Below, one piece after another: positions 27,242 to 36,497 of a DNA stretch of 64,000 bases. The DNA comes from Pararcticibacter amylolyticus (GTDB lineage Bacteria > Bacteroidota > Bacteroidia > Sphingobacteriales > Sphingobacteriaceae), in contig NZ_QEAS01000005.1 in the NCBI RefSeq assembly GCF_003130405.1, positions 95,318-159,317 on the forward strand, read 5' to 3'. The position numbers and the translations under genes were made by a program. Under the pieces are notes generated by a model. The model was given only the letters and a program-made list of their open reading frames with translations. It did not search any database and had not been told where the DNA came from. The first letter of the stretch is position 1; each line of letters starts with the position of its first letter.

Positions 27242-29200
27242 ATGATTAGAAATATCCTCTCCGTATTCCTGGTGTTTTGTTGTTTTTTTTGTGCTATTGC
27301 GCAGGATATCAGCGTCTCCAGCCCTGATGAAAAGCTTGTCGTCAAGCTCTCGCTGGATCAGGGCAAACTTTACTACAACATTTTCCTGCATGGAAAAGAA
27401 ATGCTCGAAAAATCTCCTTTGGGATTGCGTGGCGGCCAGGTTGACTTGTCTTCAAATCTGAAGCTGACGGATAAAAGCATATCGGTTATAGTTGAAACCT
27501 ATTCAGAACAAAAGATAAAGAGAAGCACCGTCCGGTATCTGGCAAACGAGCTGGTGTGCAAATTTGAGAATGGGAATAAGAATCGTTTGGAGGTGATCTT
27601 CCGGGTAAGTAACAATAACGTTGCCTTCAGGTATCATATTCCGCAAACGGGTGAAACCGCTAATCTTATTGTAGATGAGGAACTGAGTGGTTATAAGTTT
27701 CCGCCCGTCACTACCACTTTTTTAACACCCCAGGCTACACCGATGATTGGATGGATGAAAACGAAACCAAGTTATGAGGAAGAATATACGCCGGATCAGG
27801 CGATGGGCATTCCGTCCAGGTATAGGGTGGGGTATACCTTTCCTGCCCTGTTTCATGTGGGCGATATGGGCTGGGTATTACTATCCGAGACGGGTGTAAA
27901 CAGCTTGTATTGCGGATCTAAATTAAGTGAAGGAACAAAAGACGGATTCTACAAAATAGCTTTTCCCGAAAGTGGTGAAAACAACGGTATCGGCAGTGCC
28001 AGGCCTGCCATTGCTTTACCAGGCTATACGCCCTGGCGGACTCTCACCGTGGGGGCAGACCTGAAACCTATTGTGGAAACGACAATTCCGTTTGATCTGG
28101 TAAAGCCGGAATATAAGCCATCGCGCAATTATTCCTTTGGCCGCTCTACCTGGAGCTGGTTACTTTGGCAGGACGAAAGTATCAATTTTGAAGACCAGAA
28201 GAAGTTTATCGATCTTTCCTCGGCTTTGGGGTATGAATTTGTCCTGGTAGATAATTGGTGGGATACGAAAATTGGCCGTGAAAAGATTGAGCAGCTGGCA
28301 GCATACGGAAAAAATAAAGGTGTCAGTTTATGTCTTTGGTACAATTCCAATGGTTTCTGGAGCGACGCTCCGCAGGGCCCTAAGAATAAGATGAATACAT
28401 CTGCACCGAGGAAGGAGGAAATGGCCTGGATGCAGCGTACAGGAATAAAAGGAATTAAGGTTGATTTTTTTGGGGGAGATAAACAGGAAACACTGAAGCT
28501 ATATGAAGATATTCTTTCGGATGCTAACGATTACGGGCTGGCTGTTATCTTCCATGGCTGTACCTTGCCGAGGGGATGGGAAAGAATGTATCCGAATTTT
28601 GCATCCAGTGAGGCCGTATTGGCTTCTGAAAATCTGATCTTCACCCAGCATGCTAATGATACCGAGGCATTCAACGCGAGTCTGCATCCCTTCATCCGCA
28701 ACACAGTGGCTTCAATGGACTTCGGGCCTGTATTGTTAAATAAAAGGCATAACCGCGACAATAATGGAGGAACAGTACGGAAGACAACGGAAACATTTCA
28801 GCTCGCTACATCTGTATTATTCCAGTCGCCTGTTCAGAACTTTGGCATTACTCCCAATAACCTGGCCGAAATGCCTGCCCATGTGATTGATTTTATGAAA
28901 CAGGTGCCGACCACCTGGGATGAGACCGTTTTTCTTGATGGGTATCCGGGAAAGTATTGTGTGCTTGCCAGGCGCCATGGCAATACCTGGTATATCGCAG
29001 GAATAAATGCTGAAGAAAAGGAAAAAACGATATCCGTTTCTTTACCAATGTTATCTGGTAAAGACTTGCTGCTTTATTCCGATACTAAAAGCAGGGAACC
29101 CAGGCGGGAGTCTGTACGGCTTAACAACAACAAAAGTATAAAGCTTACGATGATGCCGGGAGGAGGGAACATCATTGTAGGCCGGGATGCTGGTACATAA
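27242..29200 (+). CDS. GH97 family glycoside hydrolase (retaining alpha-galactosidase-like)
   Basis: The chosen start at 27242 gives a clean signal peptide (MIRNILSVFLVF, cleavage near AIAQ) and 652 residues; ATGs at 27224 and 27236 are alternatives. The three GH97 domains are visible: N-terminal beta sandwich (ISVSSPDEKLVVKLSL), central barrel (from YSFGRSTWSWLLWQD to about 560), and C-terminal sheet. In GIKGIKVDFFGG the Asp408 lies where retaining GH97 alpha-galactosidases hold their nucleophile; the inverting alpha-glucosidases use a glutamate base instead. It probably releases alpha-galactose, though alpha-glucose or L-sugars are possible. It lies seven bases upstream of the fused sensor regulator, an operon arrangement. 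Confidence 0.9.
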   Translation: MIRNILSVFLVFCCFFCAIAQDISVSSPDEKLVVKLSLDQGKLYYNIFLHGKEMLEKSPLGLRGGQVDLSSNLKLTDKSISVIVETYSEQKIKRSTVRYLANELVCKFENGNKNRLEVIFRVSNNNVAFRYHIPQTGETANLIVDEELSGYKFPPVTTTFLTPQATPMIGWMKTKPSYEEEYTPDQAMGIPSRYRVGYTFPALFHVGDMGWVLLSETGVNSLYCGSKLSEGTKDGFYKIAFPESGENNGIGSARPAIALPGYTPWRTLTVGADLKPIVETTIPFDLVKPEYKPSRNYSFGRSTWSWLLWQDESINFEDQKKFIDLSSALGYEFVLVDNWWDTKIGREKIEQLAAYGKNKGVSLCLWYNSNGFWSDAPQGPKNKMNTSAPRKEEMAWMQRTGIKGIKVDFFGGDKQETLKLYEDILSDANDYGLAVIFHGCTLPRGWERMYPNFASSEAVLASENLIFTQHANDTEAFNASLHPFIRNTVASMDFGPVLLNKRHNRDNNGGTVRKTTETFQLATSVLFQSPVQNFGITPNNLAEMPAHVIDFMKQVPTTWDETVFLDGYPGKYCVLARRHGNTWYIAGINAEEKEKTISVSLPMLSGKDLLLYSDTKSREPRRESVRLNNNKSIKLTMMPGGGNIIVGRDAGT

Positions 29201-29207
29201 CGGATGT

Positions 29208-32200
29208 ATGAAGATATATATGAGGATCTTATTCCTTTTTATAGCTTTGTTTCAGGTCTTGTTTCTTGCAGGCCAACCTCCTACGGTTAAGTACTTGTCT
29301 TTACAAGAAGGTCTATCTAATCAGCAGGTACTTGATCTTGCTCAAGATGAATCAGGCTTTGTCTGGATTGCTACAGAGTTAGGACTCAATAGATTCGCCA
29401 GCAATTCCTTTAAGCAATATTATAAGTCGGAAAAGGCGGATGGAGTGTCTGTTAACAGTAATGAAATTAATACGCTTTTTTACAACAACGGTCAGCTTTA
29501 TATCGGTACGAGGGCCAATGGCCTTAATGTACTCAACCTGCAAACAAACAGGTTTTCCTATTATCTTCATGATCCCAATAACAACAAGTCTATTGCCACA
29601 AATGATATCACTGATATTATCAAAGGTGAAGATGGGTATTTATGGCTCGCCACCTATCACCAGGGAATACAGCGCTTCGATCCGGTAAAGAAAGAATTTG
29701 AACATTTCAATAAAAAGCGGATTCCGTCTCTGCCGGAAAACAGTATCTGGTCGCTGGCATTTGATCAACAGGGATTAATGTATGTCGGCCACGTCGGTAA
29801 GGGGCTGTCGGTCTTTCATACTCGAAGCGGCAAAGTGGAAGTTCTGAATAAGGAGCGTACTAATGGTATGCTGCCGGATGATGAGGTAAAAGCTTTGTTT
29901 TGTGATAGTAAAAATAATATCTGGATTGGGACGAGAAAGGGTTTAGCGGTCTATAATCCCCTTAAACGAAGCATACAGAGTATAAGCCTTGTCAGGCAGG
30001 TGAGACAGCCTTTTGTTTACTCCATTAAAGAAATAGATGGCGCCATTTGGGTCGGGGCTGAGTCTTCTCAGCTATTTATCGTCAAGCCTGAGTATGGTAT
30101 TAACAAGGATGTCCGTAATGTGCGGTCTGTTATTCCGTTTAATCTGGACAAGGGAACCAACTCCTCTGTCCAGCATATAGCCGCGGATAGCTTCGGCAAT
30201 ATCTGGTTAGCAGTATATGGTGTGGGGGTAGGAGTCGTCAGTCATCTTAAACCTTTTTTTAAGGTTTTTCCGGGGGAAGGCATGTCTGCTGGCAGCTTTG
30301 GAAAACTGACAGCTGTTAGTGGTATTCTTCTGAACAATGATAATAGTATGTGGCTGGCCACAGTAGGGAATGGGGTTGTTCAGATGAAGGAAGGAGAAGG
30401 ATTGAAATATCCCAGCCGGGCTAACGGAGGAGCAGACGATTTCCTGCTTTCTGCTTTTTGCGATCGTAAAAACAATAAGTGGTTTGGCTTGCAAAGTGGG
30501 GGAGTCGCTGTATTTAATAGCGAAGAAAAGCGTTGGCAGCAAAAGGGGAAGCTGGAGAATATGACCGAAGTGAGGGCTATGATAGAAGACAGCCACGGTC
30601 AAATGTGGTTTGCTGCCCAGGAAGGCTTGTTTACACTGGTTCCTGAACAACAAAAATGGCAGAAGCTGATTATCAACAATCCAATGCTGGGTGATTATGC
30701 ACCCCGTGCACTTGTGGAAGACAGTCGCGGTTACATATGGGCAGGTACTTATGGACAGGGACTTTATGTATTTAACAGGGATTTGAAGCTTGTCCGGAAA
30801 ATATCAAAGGATGATGGGCTAAAATCTAATACGATAAACCATCTGTTCCGTGATCATAGAAATAATATCTGGATTGCGACCAATGAGGGTATAGCAGTAC
30901 AGTATGTTAGCAGTGAGCTGGGTCGGATAGAAAATATTGTACCTCCCGGATCGGATGCATGGCTCATAGTTAACGCTATAGCGCAGGATCGGAGTGGAAA
31001 CCTCTGGTGTTCTACCAAGTCTGGCCTGCTGCGCTATTTGCCTGAAGAAAGACGCTTTCTCAGCTATGACCGCGCTTTTGGCCTGCCTCTCGGTGGTTTT
31101 GTAAACAACAGTGTTGCTGTAGATCACAAAGGACGGATGTTCTTTGGGATGCCGGGAGGAGTTTGCTATTTTGACCCCGGTGAAATTCCACTGAAGATAG
31201 CGATGTCTTCCATAATGGTGAGCCGCTTTACGGTATTTAACAATGGCGAATCTCACACTCAATCTGAAAAGTACCCTTCTCTGGCACAGGAGATCCTACT
31301 GAACCATGATGAGAATAGTTTTCGTATTGAACTTGCTGTAATGGATTATGCCCTGAACGATCTGGTAGAATTCAGTTATAAACTCCAGGGACTTGATGAA
31401 GACTGGATTTTTATGGGTAGTGAGAAAAACCTGGATTTTCGGAACATTCCATACGGAAAATATGAACTTCGGATACGTACTCGTCAAAAAAACGAAAACT
31501 GGCCGGATAACTACAAACGCTTATTTATTGTTATATCTCCTCCATTTTATTTAAGTCCTTATGCGTTCGTCTTTTATGGTCTGCTTGTAGCGACCATTGT
31601 TTTTGTTGTCGTTTTCTTCTATATAAAAAAAATCAAAGCAGAAGCGGAACTCAGGTTGAAGAAGCACCAGCTTGTGCATGACGAAAAACTATATACGGAA
31701 CGACTGAATTTTTTTACCAATATCACCCACGAACTTCGGACCCCTTTAACTTTAATTCTGGGCCCTCTTCATGATCTGCTTAACGAAGATAAGCTTTCAT
31801 CAAGGCATCGGGACCTGGTTCAAACTGTGCAGAAGAGTGCTAACCGGCTTTTTGCATTGGTCAGTCAGCTGCTGGAATTCAGGAAAGTAGAGTCCCAATA
31901 CAAGCAATTGGTGTTAGGAGAAGGCTTCATCGGTGAGATGCTGCAGGAGATTGTTGCCAAGTATGCAGAGTCAAATAGCAAGAAAGCTTTCTCTATCTCC
32001 TGCATAGTTCCCCGGCCTGACGTGAAGACTTCTTTTGATGCAGAAATCGTACAGCTGGTGATGGATAATTTGTTGTCGAACGCATGTAAATACACCTCTG
32101 CAGGTAGTATTGAGGTTCGATTGGAATATGAACAAGACCGGTTAAGCACATGGGCCGTCATTTACGTAAAGGACTCCGGCTGCGGCATTGCACCTGAATA

Positions 32201-33239
32201 TCTGGATAAGATATTTGATAAATTCTACCAGGTACCGCGTTCGGCCATGCAGGGGACGGGGGTGGGTTTGGCTTTGGTCAGGGAACTGGTTGCTATCCAC
32301 CATGGAAAGATTTTGGTCAAAAGTGAGCCTGAAAAAGGAAGTGAATTCTGTGTACGCTTGTTAACAAACGCTGTTGCGACAGGCGGCAACGAAAAGGATG
32401 AATCACTTTCTTTTACAGACGGGACACACCATGTGGATGGAGACCATTCTCCTTTGTTATTGCTGGTAGAAGATGATACGGATCTCCGGGAATATTTAAC
32501 ATCGTTGCTGCGGCATCGATATGAGATCATATCTGCAGAAAATGGCAGCAGTGGCTTTGACATGGCCACGAACCGGATCCCGGACCTGATCCTGAGTGAT
32601 ATTGTTATGCCGGATATGGATGGGTTCGGTATGCTCAAGAAACTGAAACAGGAAAGGGAAACAAGTCATATTCCGATTATATTCTTAACGGCTAAAGATG
32701 GAGATACTGACAGACAACATGGCTACGAATTGGGCGTTGACTCCTATTTAACTAAGCCGGTGAGTGCTCAACTCCTTTACCAGCGTATCGAAAACCTGCT
32801 GTTAAAGAGGAAGGAGACCTATGCTGAAGTCCTGGCACAATTGTCAGTGCAAAACGAGCCGGAGACAGCCCGGTCAGGGCGGGAAGAGGAATTGTGGCGG
32901 GAGAATGCTTTTGTGAGGGAGTTTGTAAGCCTGGTAGAAGAGTGCATCCTTGATGAAGTTTTAGACGCCGCTACTCTGGCGGAGAAAATGAACATGAGCC
33001 AGTCTACTCTATACCGAAAGCTCAAAGGCCTCACGGGTAAGAATATCAATCAGCTTGTTCGTAAAGTGAGAATTCAAAAAGCGGCAGAACTTCTGCGTTC
33101 GGGACAATATAATGTAACTGAAGTCTCTTTTATGGTCGGGATTAATAGTTCTATCTATTTCCGGCAATGCTTTAAAGAAGAGTTCGGATTGCTGCCTTCC
33201 GAATATCAAAAAGAAGCTTTAAACAGCAAACAACGCTAA
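29208..33239 (+). CDS. Hybrid two-component system regulator (fused HTCS)
   Basis: The start at ATG 29208 gives a clear signal peptide (MKIYMRILFLFIALFQ) and 1343 residues; a longer reading would overlap GH97. The order is two beta-propellers of Reg_prop repeats (WIATELGLNRF, LWLATYHQGIQRF, IWIGTRKGLAVY), a Y_Y_Y domain (about 705-775), one membrane helix (about 784-806), HisKA with His841 in NITHELRTPLT, HATPase_c, a receiver with Asp1131 in LSDIVMPDMDG, and a C-terminal AraC helix-turn-helix (about 1235-1340). The periplasmic propeller binds an oligosaccharide and the AraC domain switches on the locus. It probably controls the SusC/SusD operon just downstream. Confidence 0.95.
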   Translation: MKIYMRILFLFIALFQVLFLAGQPPTVKYLSLQEGLSNQQVLDLAQDESGFVWIATELGLNRFASNSFKQYYKSEKADGVSVNSNEINTLFYNNGQLYIGTRANGLNVLNLQTNRFSYYLHDPNNNKSIATNDITDIIKGEDGYLWLATYHQGIQRFDPVKKEFEHFNKKRIPSLPENSIWSLAFDQQGLMYVGHVGKGLSVFHTRSGKVEVLNKERTNGMLPDDEVKALFCDSKNNIWIGTRKGLAVYNPLKRSIQSISLVRQVRQPFVYSIKEIDGAIWVGAESSQLFIVKPEYGINKDVRNVRSVIPFNLDKGTNSSVQHIAADSFGNIWLAVYGVGVGVVSHLKPFFKVFPGEGMSAGSFGKLTAVSGILLNNDNSMWLATVGNGVVQMKEGEGLKYPSRANGGADDFLLSAFCDRKNNKWFGLQSGGVAVFNSEEKRWQQKGKLENMTEVRAMIEDSHGQMWFAAQEGLFTLVPEQQKWQKLIINNPMLGDYAPRALVEDSRGYIWAGTYGQGLYVFNRDLKLVRKISKDDGLKSNTINHLFRDHRNNIWIATNEGIAVQYVSSELGRIENIVPPGSDAWLIVNAIAQDRSGNLWCSTKSGLLRYLPEERRFLSYDRAFGLPLGGFVNNSVAVDHKGRMFFGMPGGVCYFDPGEIPLKIAMSSIMVSRFTVFNNGESHTQSEKYPSLAQEILLNHDENSFRIELAVMDYALNDLVEFSYKLQGLDEDWIFMGSEKNLDFRNIPYGKYELRIRTRQKNENWPDNYKRLFIVISPPFYLSPYAFVFYGLLVATIVFVVVFFYIKKIKAEAELRLKKHQLVHDEKLYTERLNFFTNITHELRTPLTLILGPLHDLLNEDKLSSRHRDLVQTVQKSANRLFALVSQLLEFRKVESQYKQLVLGEGFIGEMLQEIVAKYAESNSKKAFSISCIVPRPDVKTSFDAEIVQLVMDNLLSNACKYTSAGSIEVRLEYEQDRLSTWAVIYVKDSGCGIAPEYLDKIFDKFYQVPRSAMQGTGVGLALVRELVAIHHGKILVKSEPEKGSEFCVRLLTNAVATGGNEKDESLSFTDGTHHVDGDHSPLLLLVEDDTDLREYLTSLLRHRYEIISAENGSSGFDMATNRIPDLILSDIVMPDMDGFGMLKKLKQERETSHIPIIFLTAKDGDTDRQHGYELGVDSYLTKPVSAQLLYQRIENLLLKRKETYAEVLAQLSVQNEPETARSGREEELWRENAFVREFVSLVEECILDEVLDAATLAEKMNMSQSTLYRKLKGLTGKNINQLVRKVRIQKAAELLRSGQYNVTEVSFMVGINSSIYFRQCFKEEFGLLPSEYQKEALNSKQR

Positions 33240-33301
33240 TTTGACGAAAAACTAGATGCTAATTGACGGATCTCTATACGTTCGGCGATAGCTGGATCTC
33301 C

Positions 33302-33309
33302 TATGTTTG
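33302..33309 (+). promoter_or_regulatory. -7 box candidate for the second SusC operon
   Basis: TATGTTTG is an exact TAnnTTTG. It lies 52 bases before the SusC start and after the regulator stop. A partial -33 (TTCG) is found 17 bases upstream. The operon may thus be driven from here, with the fused regulator binding further upstream; no operator repeat was recognised. Confidence 0.55.
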
Positions 33310-33361
33310 ATTTCATAAATCAATTATAAATCCATTTACAAATGAGTAGAACTAACAGATT

Positions 33362-36300
33362 ATGAAAAACCTGAAGATTATTTTTATCTGCATAGCGGTG
33401 TGGGCGGTTCCCATATTGTCTTATGCGCAGCGTAAGATTTCAGGACAGGTAATCAACAAGGACAATGAGCCGGTTAATGGTGCTACAGTACTTGTCGAGG
33501 GCTCGCCTACTGAAATAACGGACACTGACGAAAAAGGTAATTTCAAATTAACGGCGTCAAAAGGCACGTTGCTGGTGACTTGCGTTGGTTACAAGAATCA
33601 GCGTGTTGCTATCGGGGAAAATACGCAGCTTTCTATCGTCCTGGAAAAGGATGATCGGTTGCTGGAGGAGGTCGTTGTTGTGGGGTACGGGACACAATCC
33701 AAACGCAACATTACAGGTGCGGTGAGCAATATCAAATCTGAAGATATTGTTCGGTCGTCTTCCTCCACAGCAGCGGGTGCTTTAGCGGGAAAGGTACAGG
33801 GGGTTTCTGTGCGTGCAAAAGACGCACGCCCCGGAAGAGGTGCAAGCATTGAAATCAGGAATATGGGAAACCCGCTGTATGTAATTGATGGGATAGCGTA
33901 TGGCGGACAAACCGGAACGGACTGGGTGGGAACACAAAATGGCTCTGGTGCTGATATTTTTAATTCCCTTAATCTGGAAGACATTGAGAGCATTTCTATC
34001 CTTAAGGATGCGGCAGCTGCAGTGTATGGTTTCAGGGCGTCGAGAGGCGTTGTATTGATCACTACGAAGAAGGGAAAACGTAACGAAACTGCAAAGATAA
34101 ATATCAATGGCTACCAGGGCTGGCAAAACCTGACGCGCTTTCCGGACATGGCGAATGCCGCCCAGTATACCCGGGGACTTGTTGAAGCTGCCCAGAATGA
34201 AGGACGGGACCCTAATTCCGTTTATTCGTCCCAGGAACTTGCGAAATGGCAGGCTGGTACAGAGCCCGGATATAAAAGTTATGATTACTATGATATGGTA
34301 ATCAGGAAAAATATTCCGCAGCGTTACATCAATGCAAACGTAACAGGAGGAGCAGAGAAATCTAGTTACTTCCTTTCCGCAGGACATATGGATCAGGAAG
34401 CCATGATGAAAGATTTCTCTTATAAACGGACCAATTTACAGGCCAATATGGAAGCTGCTATTTTTGAGGGCTTTAGTATTGGAACACAAATTTCGGGACG
34501 CCAGGAAACGACTAAGGATGTGGGCCTTCCCGGCGGTGACGGATATTTCTCTTCCATTATCGCTATATTCAAGAACAGACCAACAGTAGGTCCTTATGCA
34601 AATGATAATCCGGAGTACCCGAACCACACAAACGATTTTCCGTATAACCCGGCCTTGTTCAGCCGGGATATAGCAGGATATAAAGACAATATTTACCGTA
34701 GCGGGAATATTAACCTTTTTGCTTCTTATAAAACGAAGTTTGGACTATCTGCCAAAGGGACAGTCTCCTATAATTATACCAACAATAAATTCGATGGGTT
34801 TCAATATACTTATGATGTTTACAGATATGAAAATAGCAGCTATATACGTACCGGGGGAAGTGATGCGGGATGGCGATATGAAACACAACGTGAACTGGTC
34901 TCGCGGTTTGCTCAGCTTCAGGTAGATTATACAAAGCAGCTGGGTAATCACAATTTCTCAGCTATGCTGGGGTATGAAAGGTCTGACTGGGACAGAACCT
35001 ATAAGGGCTTAGGCGCTAATCCCTCAAGTGACTACATCCCCTTAATGAAGCTTTCGGAGCTGAATGGCCTTTCAGACGAATGGGCTTATGAAGCGCGTGC
35101 CGGATATATAGGACGAATCAATTACAATTACAGGGGGAAATATTTACTGGAATTGCTGGGACGTTATGACGGATCATATTTGTATTATAAGGGAAAACGA
35201 TGGGGTTTCTTTCCCGGCGTGTCTCTGGGATGGCGCATCTCCGATGAAAGTTTCTTTGAGCCGCTTAAGAATACTGTCTCTGATATGAAAATAAGAGCGT
35301 CTGTTGGGCAAACGGGGCTGGAGGAAGGGGTCGGTATGCACGACTATTTAGCCGGCTACAATTTTGGTCAGGGTGATGCCATATTAGATGGAAGTTATAT
35401 TCCGGGTGTTCAGCCCCGTGCATTGCCAATCCGGAATCTTTCATGGGTGAAGAACACCAATTATAACATCGGAGTGGATGTGGCACTATGGAATAATAAG
35501 CTGACCATTACGGCAGATGCTTTTAAGATCATACGCACAGGCGCCCCGGCCAAGCGATATGACGTATTGCTGCCGGTTGAAGTCGGATATGATCTTCCAA
35601 ATGAAAATCTTAATAAAAACGGATACTACGGAGCAGAAGGTATTGTTACATACAATAATAAGATTGGTGAGGTTAACTATGTTTTAAGTGGAAATGTCAC
35701 ATTTTCCCGCTACAAAAGTTTAGAAACTTATAAGCCGCGCTTTAGCAATTCCTGGGATGAATACAGGAACTCTGCTGAAGAACGCTGGGGTGGTGTCTGG
35801 TGGGGATATCAGGTGATCGGACGTTTTAAGTCGGAAGAAGAAATCAGGAACTATCCGATCAATAATGACGGAAATAATAACAGGACACAACTGCCCGGTG
35901 ATTTGATTTACAAGGATGTCAATAACGATGGTATTATCAACTGGATGGATGAACGCCCCATTGGATATCCAACGGGATGGGCGCCAATGATGAGCTTTGG
36001 AGGTCGTATAGGCCTGGATTGGAAAGGCATCGACCTGAACATAGATCTGGCTGGAGGAGCCGTTCAATCATGGTTCCAGGACTATGAACTGAGAAACGCT
36101 TTTCACGGAGGGGGAAATTCGCCGGCCTATCTTCTGGAAGACAGATGGCATCGTGCGAATCCTTACGATCCTAACAGCGAATGGATCCCAGGTTATTATC
36201 CGGCAATCCGTAATGGCAACACAGGACCCAACAGCGCGAACAGCGATTTCTGGCTCACTAATGTGCGCTACCTCAGGGTGCGAAACCTGGAGCTCGGATA

Positions 36301-36487
36301 TAATCTGCCCAGGGCGATAACAAGCAAAATCAGGGCTGAGAAAGTTCGCTTCTATGTCAACGGATCTAATCTGTTTTCTTTCGATAACGTAAGCAAGTTT
36401 CAGATCGATCCCGAAATTGAAGCACGGGCAGCTGTTGTGTATCCTCAACAAAAGGTATTTATGCTGGGATTCAATATGACATTTTAA
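33362..36487 (+). CDS. susC-like: SusC-like TonB-dependent outer-membrane transporter 2
   Basis: The 1041-residue protein has a signal peptide ending near SYAQ, a CarboxypepD_reg-like domain (about 23-95, KISGQVINKDNEPVNGATVLV), a TonB-box stretch EEVVVVGYGTQ, a plug domain with SILKDAAAAVYGFRASRGVVLITTKKGK, and a full barrel ending in FMLGFNMTF. The plug has YGFRASRGV where most family members read YGSRA(A/S)NGV, a small local variation. It is followed by its SusD partner after 10 bases. It belongs to the locus of the fused regulator and GH97. Confidence 0.95.
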   Translation: MKNLKIIFICIAVWAVPILSYAQRKISGQVINKDNEPVNGATVLVEGSPTEITDTDEKGNFKLTASKGTLLVTCVGYKNQRVAIGENTQLSIVLEKDDRLLEEVVVVGYGTQSKRNITGAVSNIKSEDIVRSSSSTAAGALAGKVQGVSVRAKDARPGRGASIEIRNMGNPLYVIDGIAYGGQTGTDWVGTQNGSGADIFNSLNLEDIESISILKDAAAAVYGFRASRGVVLITTKKGKRNETAKININGYQGWQNLTRFPDMANAAQYTRGLVEAAQNEGRDPNSVYSSQELAKWQAGTEPGYKSYDYYDMVIRKNIPQRYINANVTGGAEKSSYFLSAGHMDQEAMMKDFSYKRTNLQANMEAAIFEGFSIGTQISGRQETTKDVGLPGGDGYFSSIIAIFKNRPTVGPYANDNPEYPNHTNDFPYNPALFSRDIAGYKDNIYRSGNINLFASYKTKFGLSAKGTVSYNYTNNKFDGFQYTYDVYRYENSSYIRTGGSDAGWRYETQRELVSRFAQLQVDYTKQLGNHNFSAMLGYERSDWDRTYKGLGANPSSDYIPLMKLSELNGLSDEWAYEARAGYIGRINYNYRGKYLLELLGRYDGSYLYYKGKRWGFFPGVSLGWRISDESFFEPLKNTVSDMKIRASVGQTGLEEGVGMHDYLAGYNFGQGDAILDGSYIPGVQPRALPIRNLSWVKNTNYNIGVDVALWNNKLTITADAFKIIRTGAPAKRYDVLLPVEVGYDLPNENLNKNGYYGAEGIVTYNNKIGEVNYVLSGNVTFSRYKSLETYKPRFSNSWDEYRNSAEERWGGVWWGYQVIGRFKSEEEIRNYPINNDGNNNRTQLPGDLIYKDVNNDGIINWMDERPIGYPTGWAPMMSFGGRIGLDWKGIDLNIDLAGGAVQSWFQDYELRNAFHGGGNSPAYLLEDRWHRANPYDPNSEWIPGYYPAIRNGNTGPNSANSDFWLTNVRYLRVRNLELGYNLPRAITSKIRAEKVRFYVNGSNLFSFDNVSKFQIDPEIEARAAVVYPQQKVFMLGFNMTF

Positions 36488-36497
36488 GGAACCGGAA

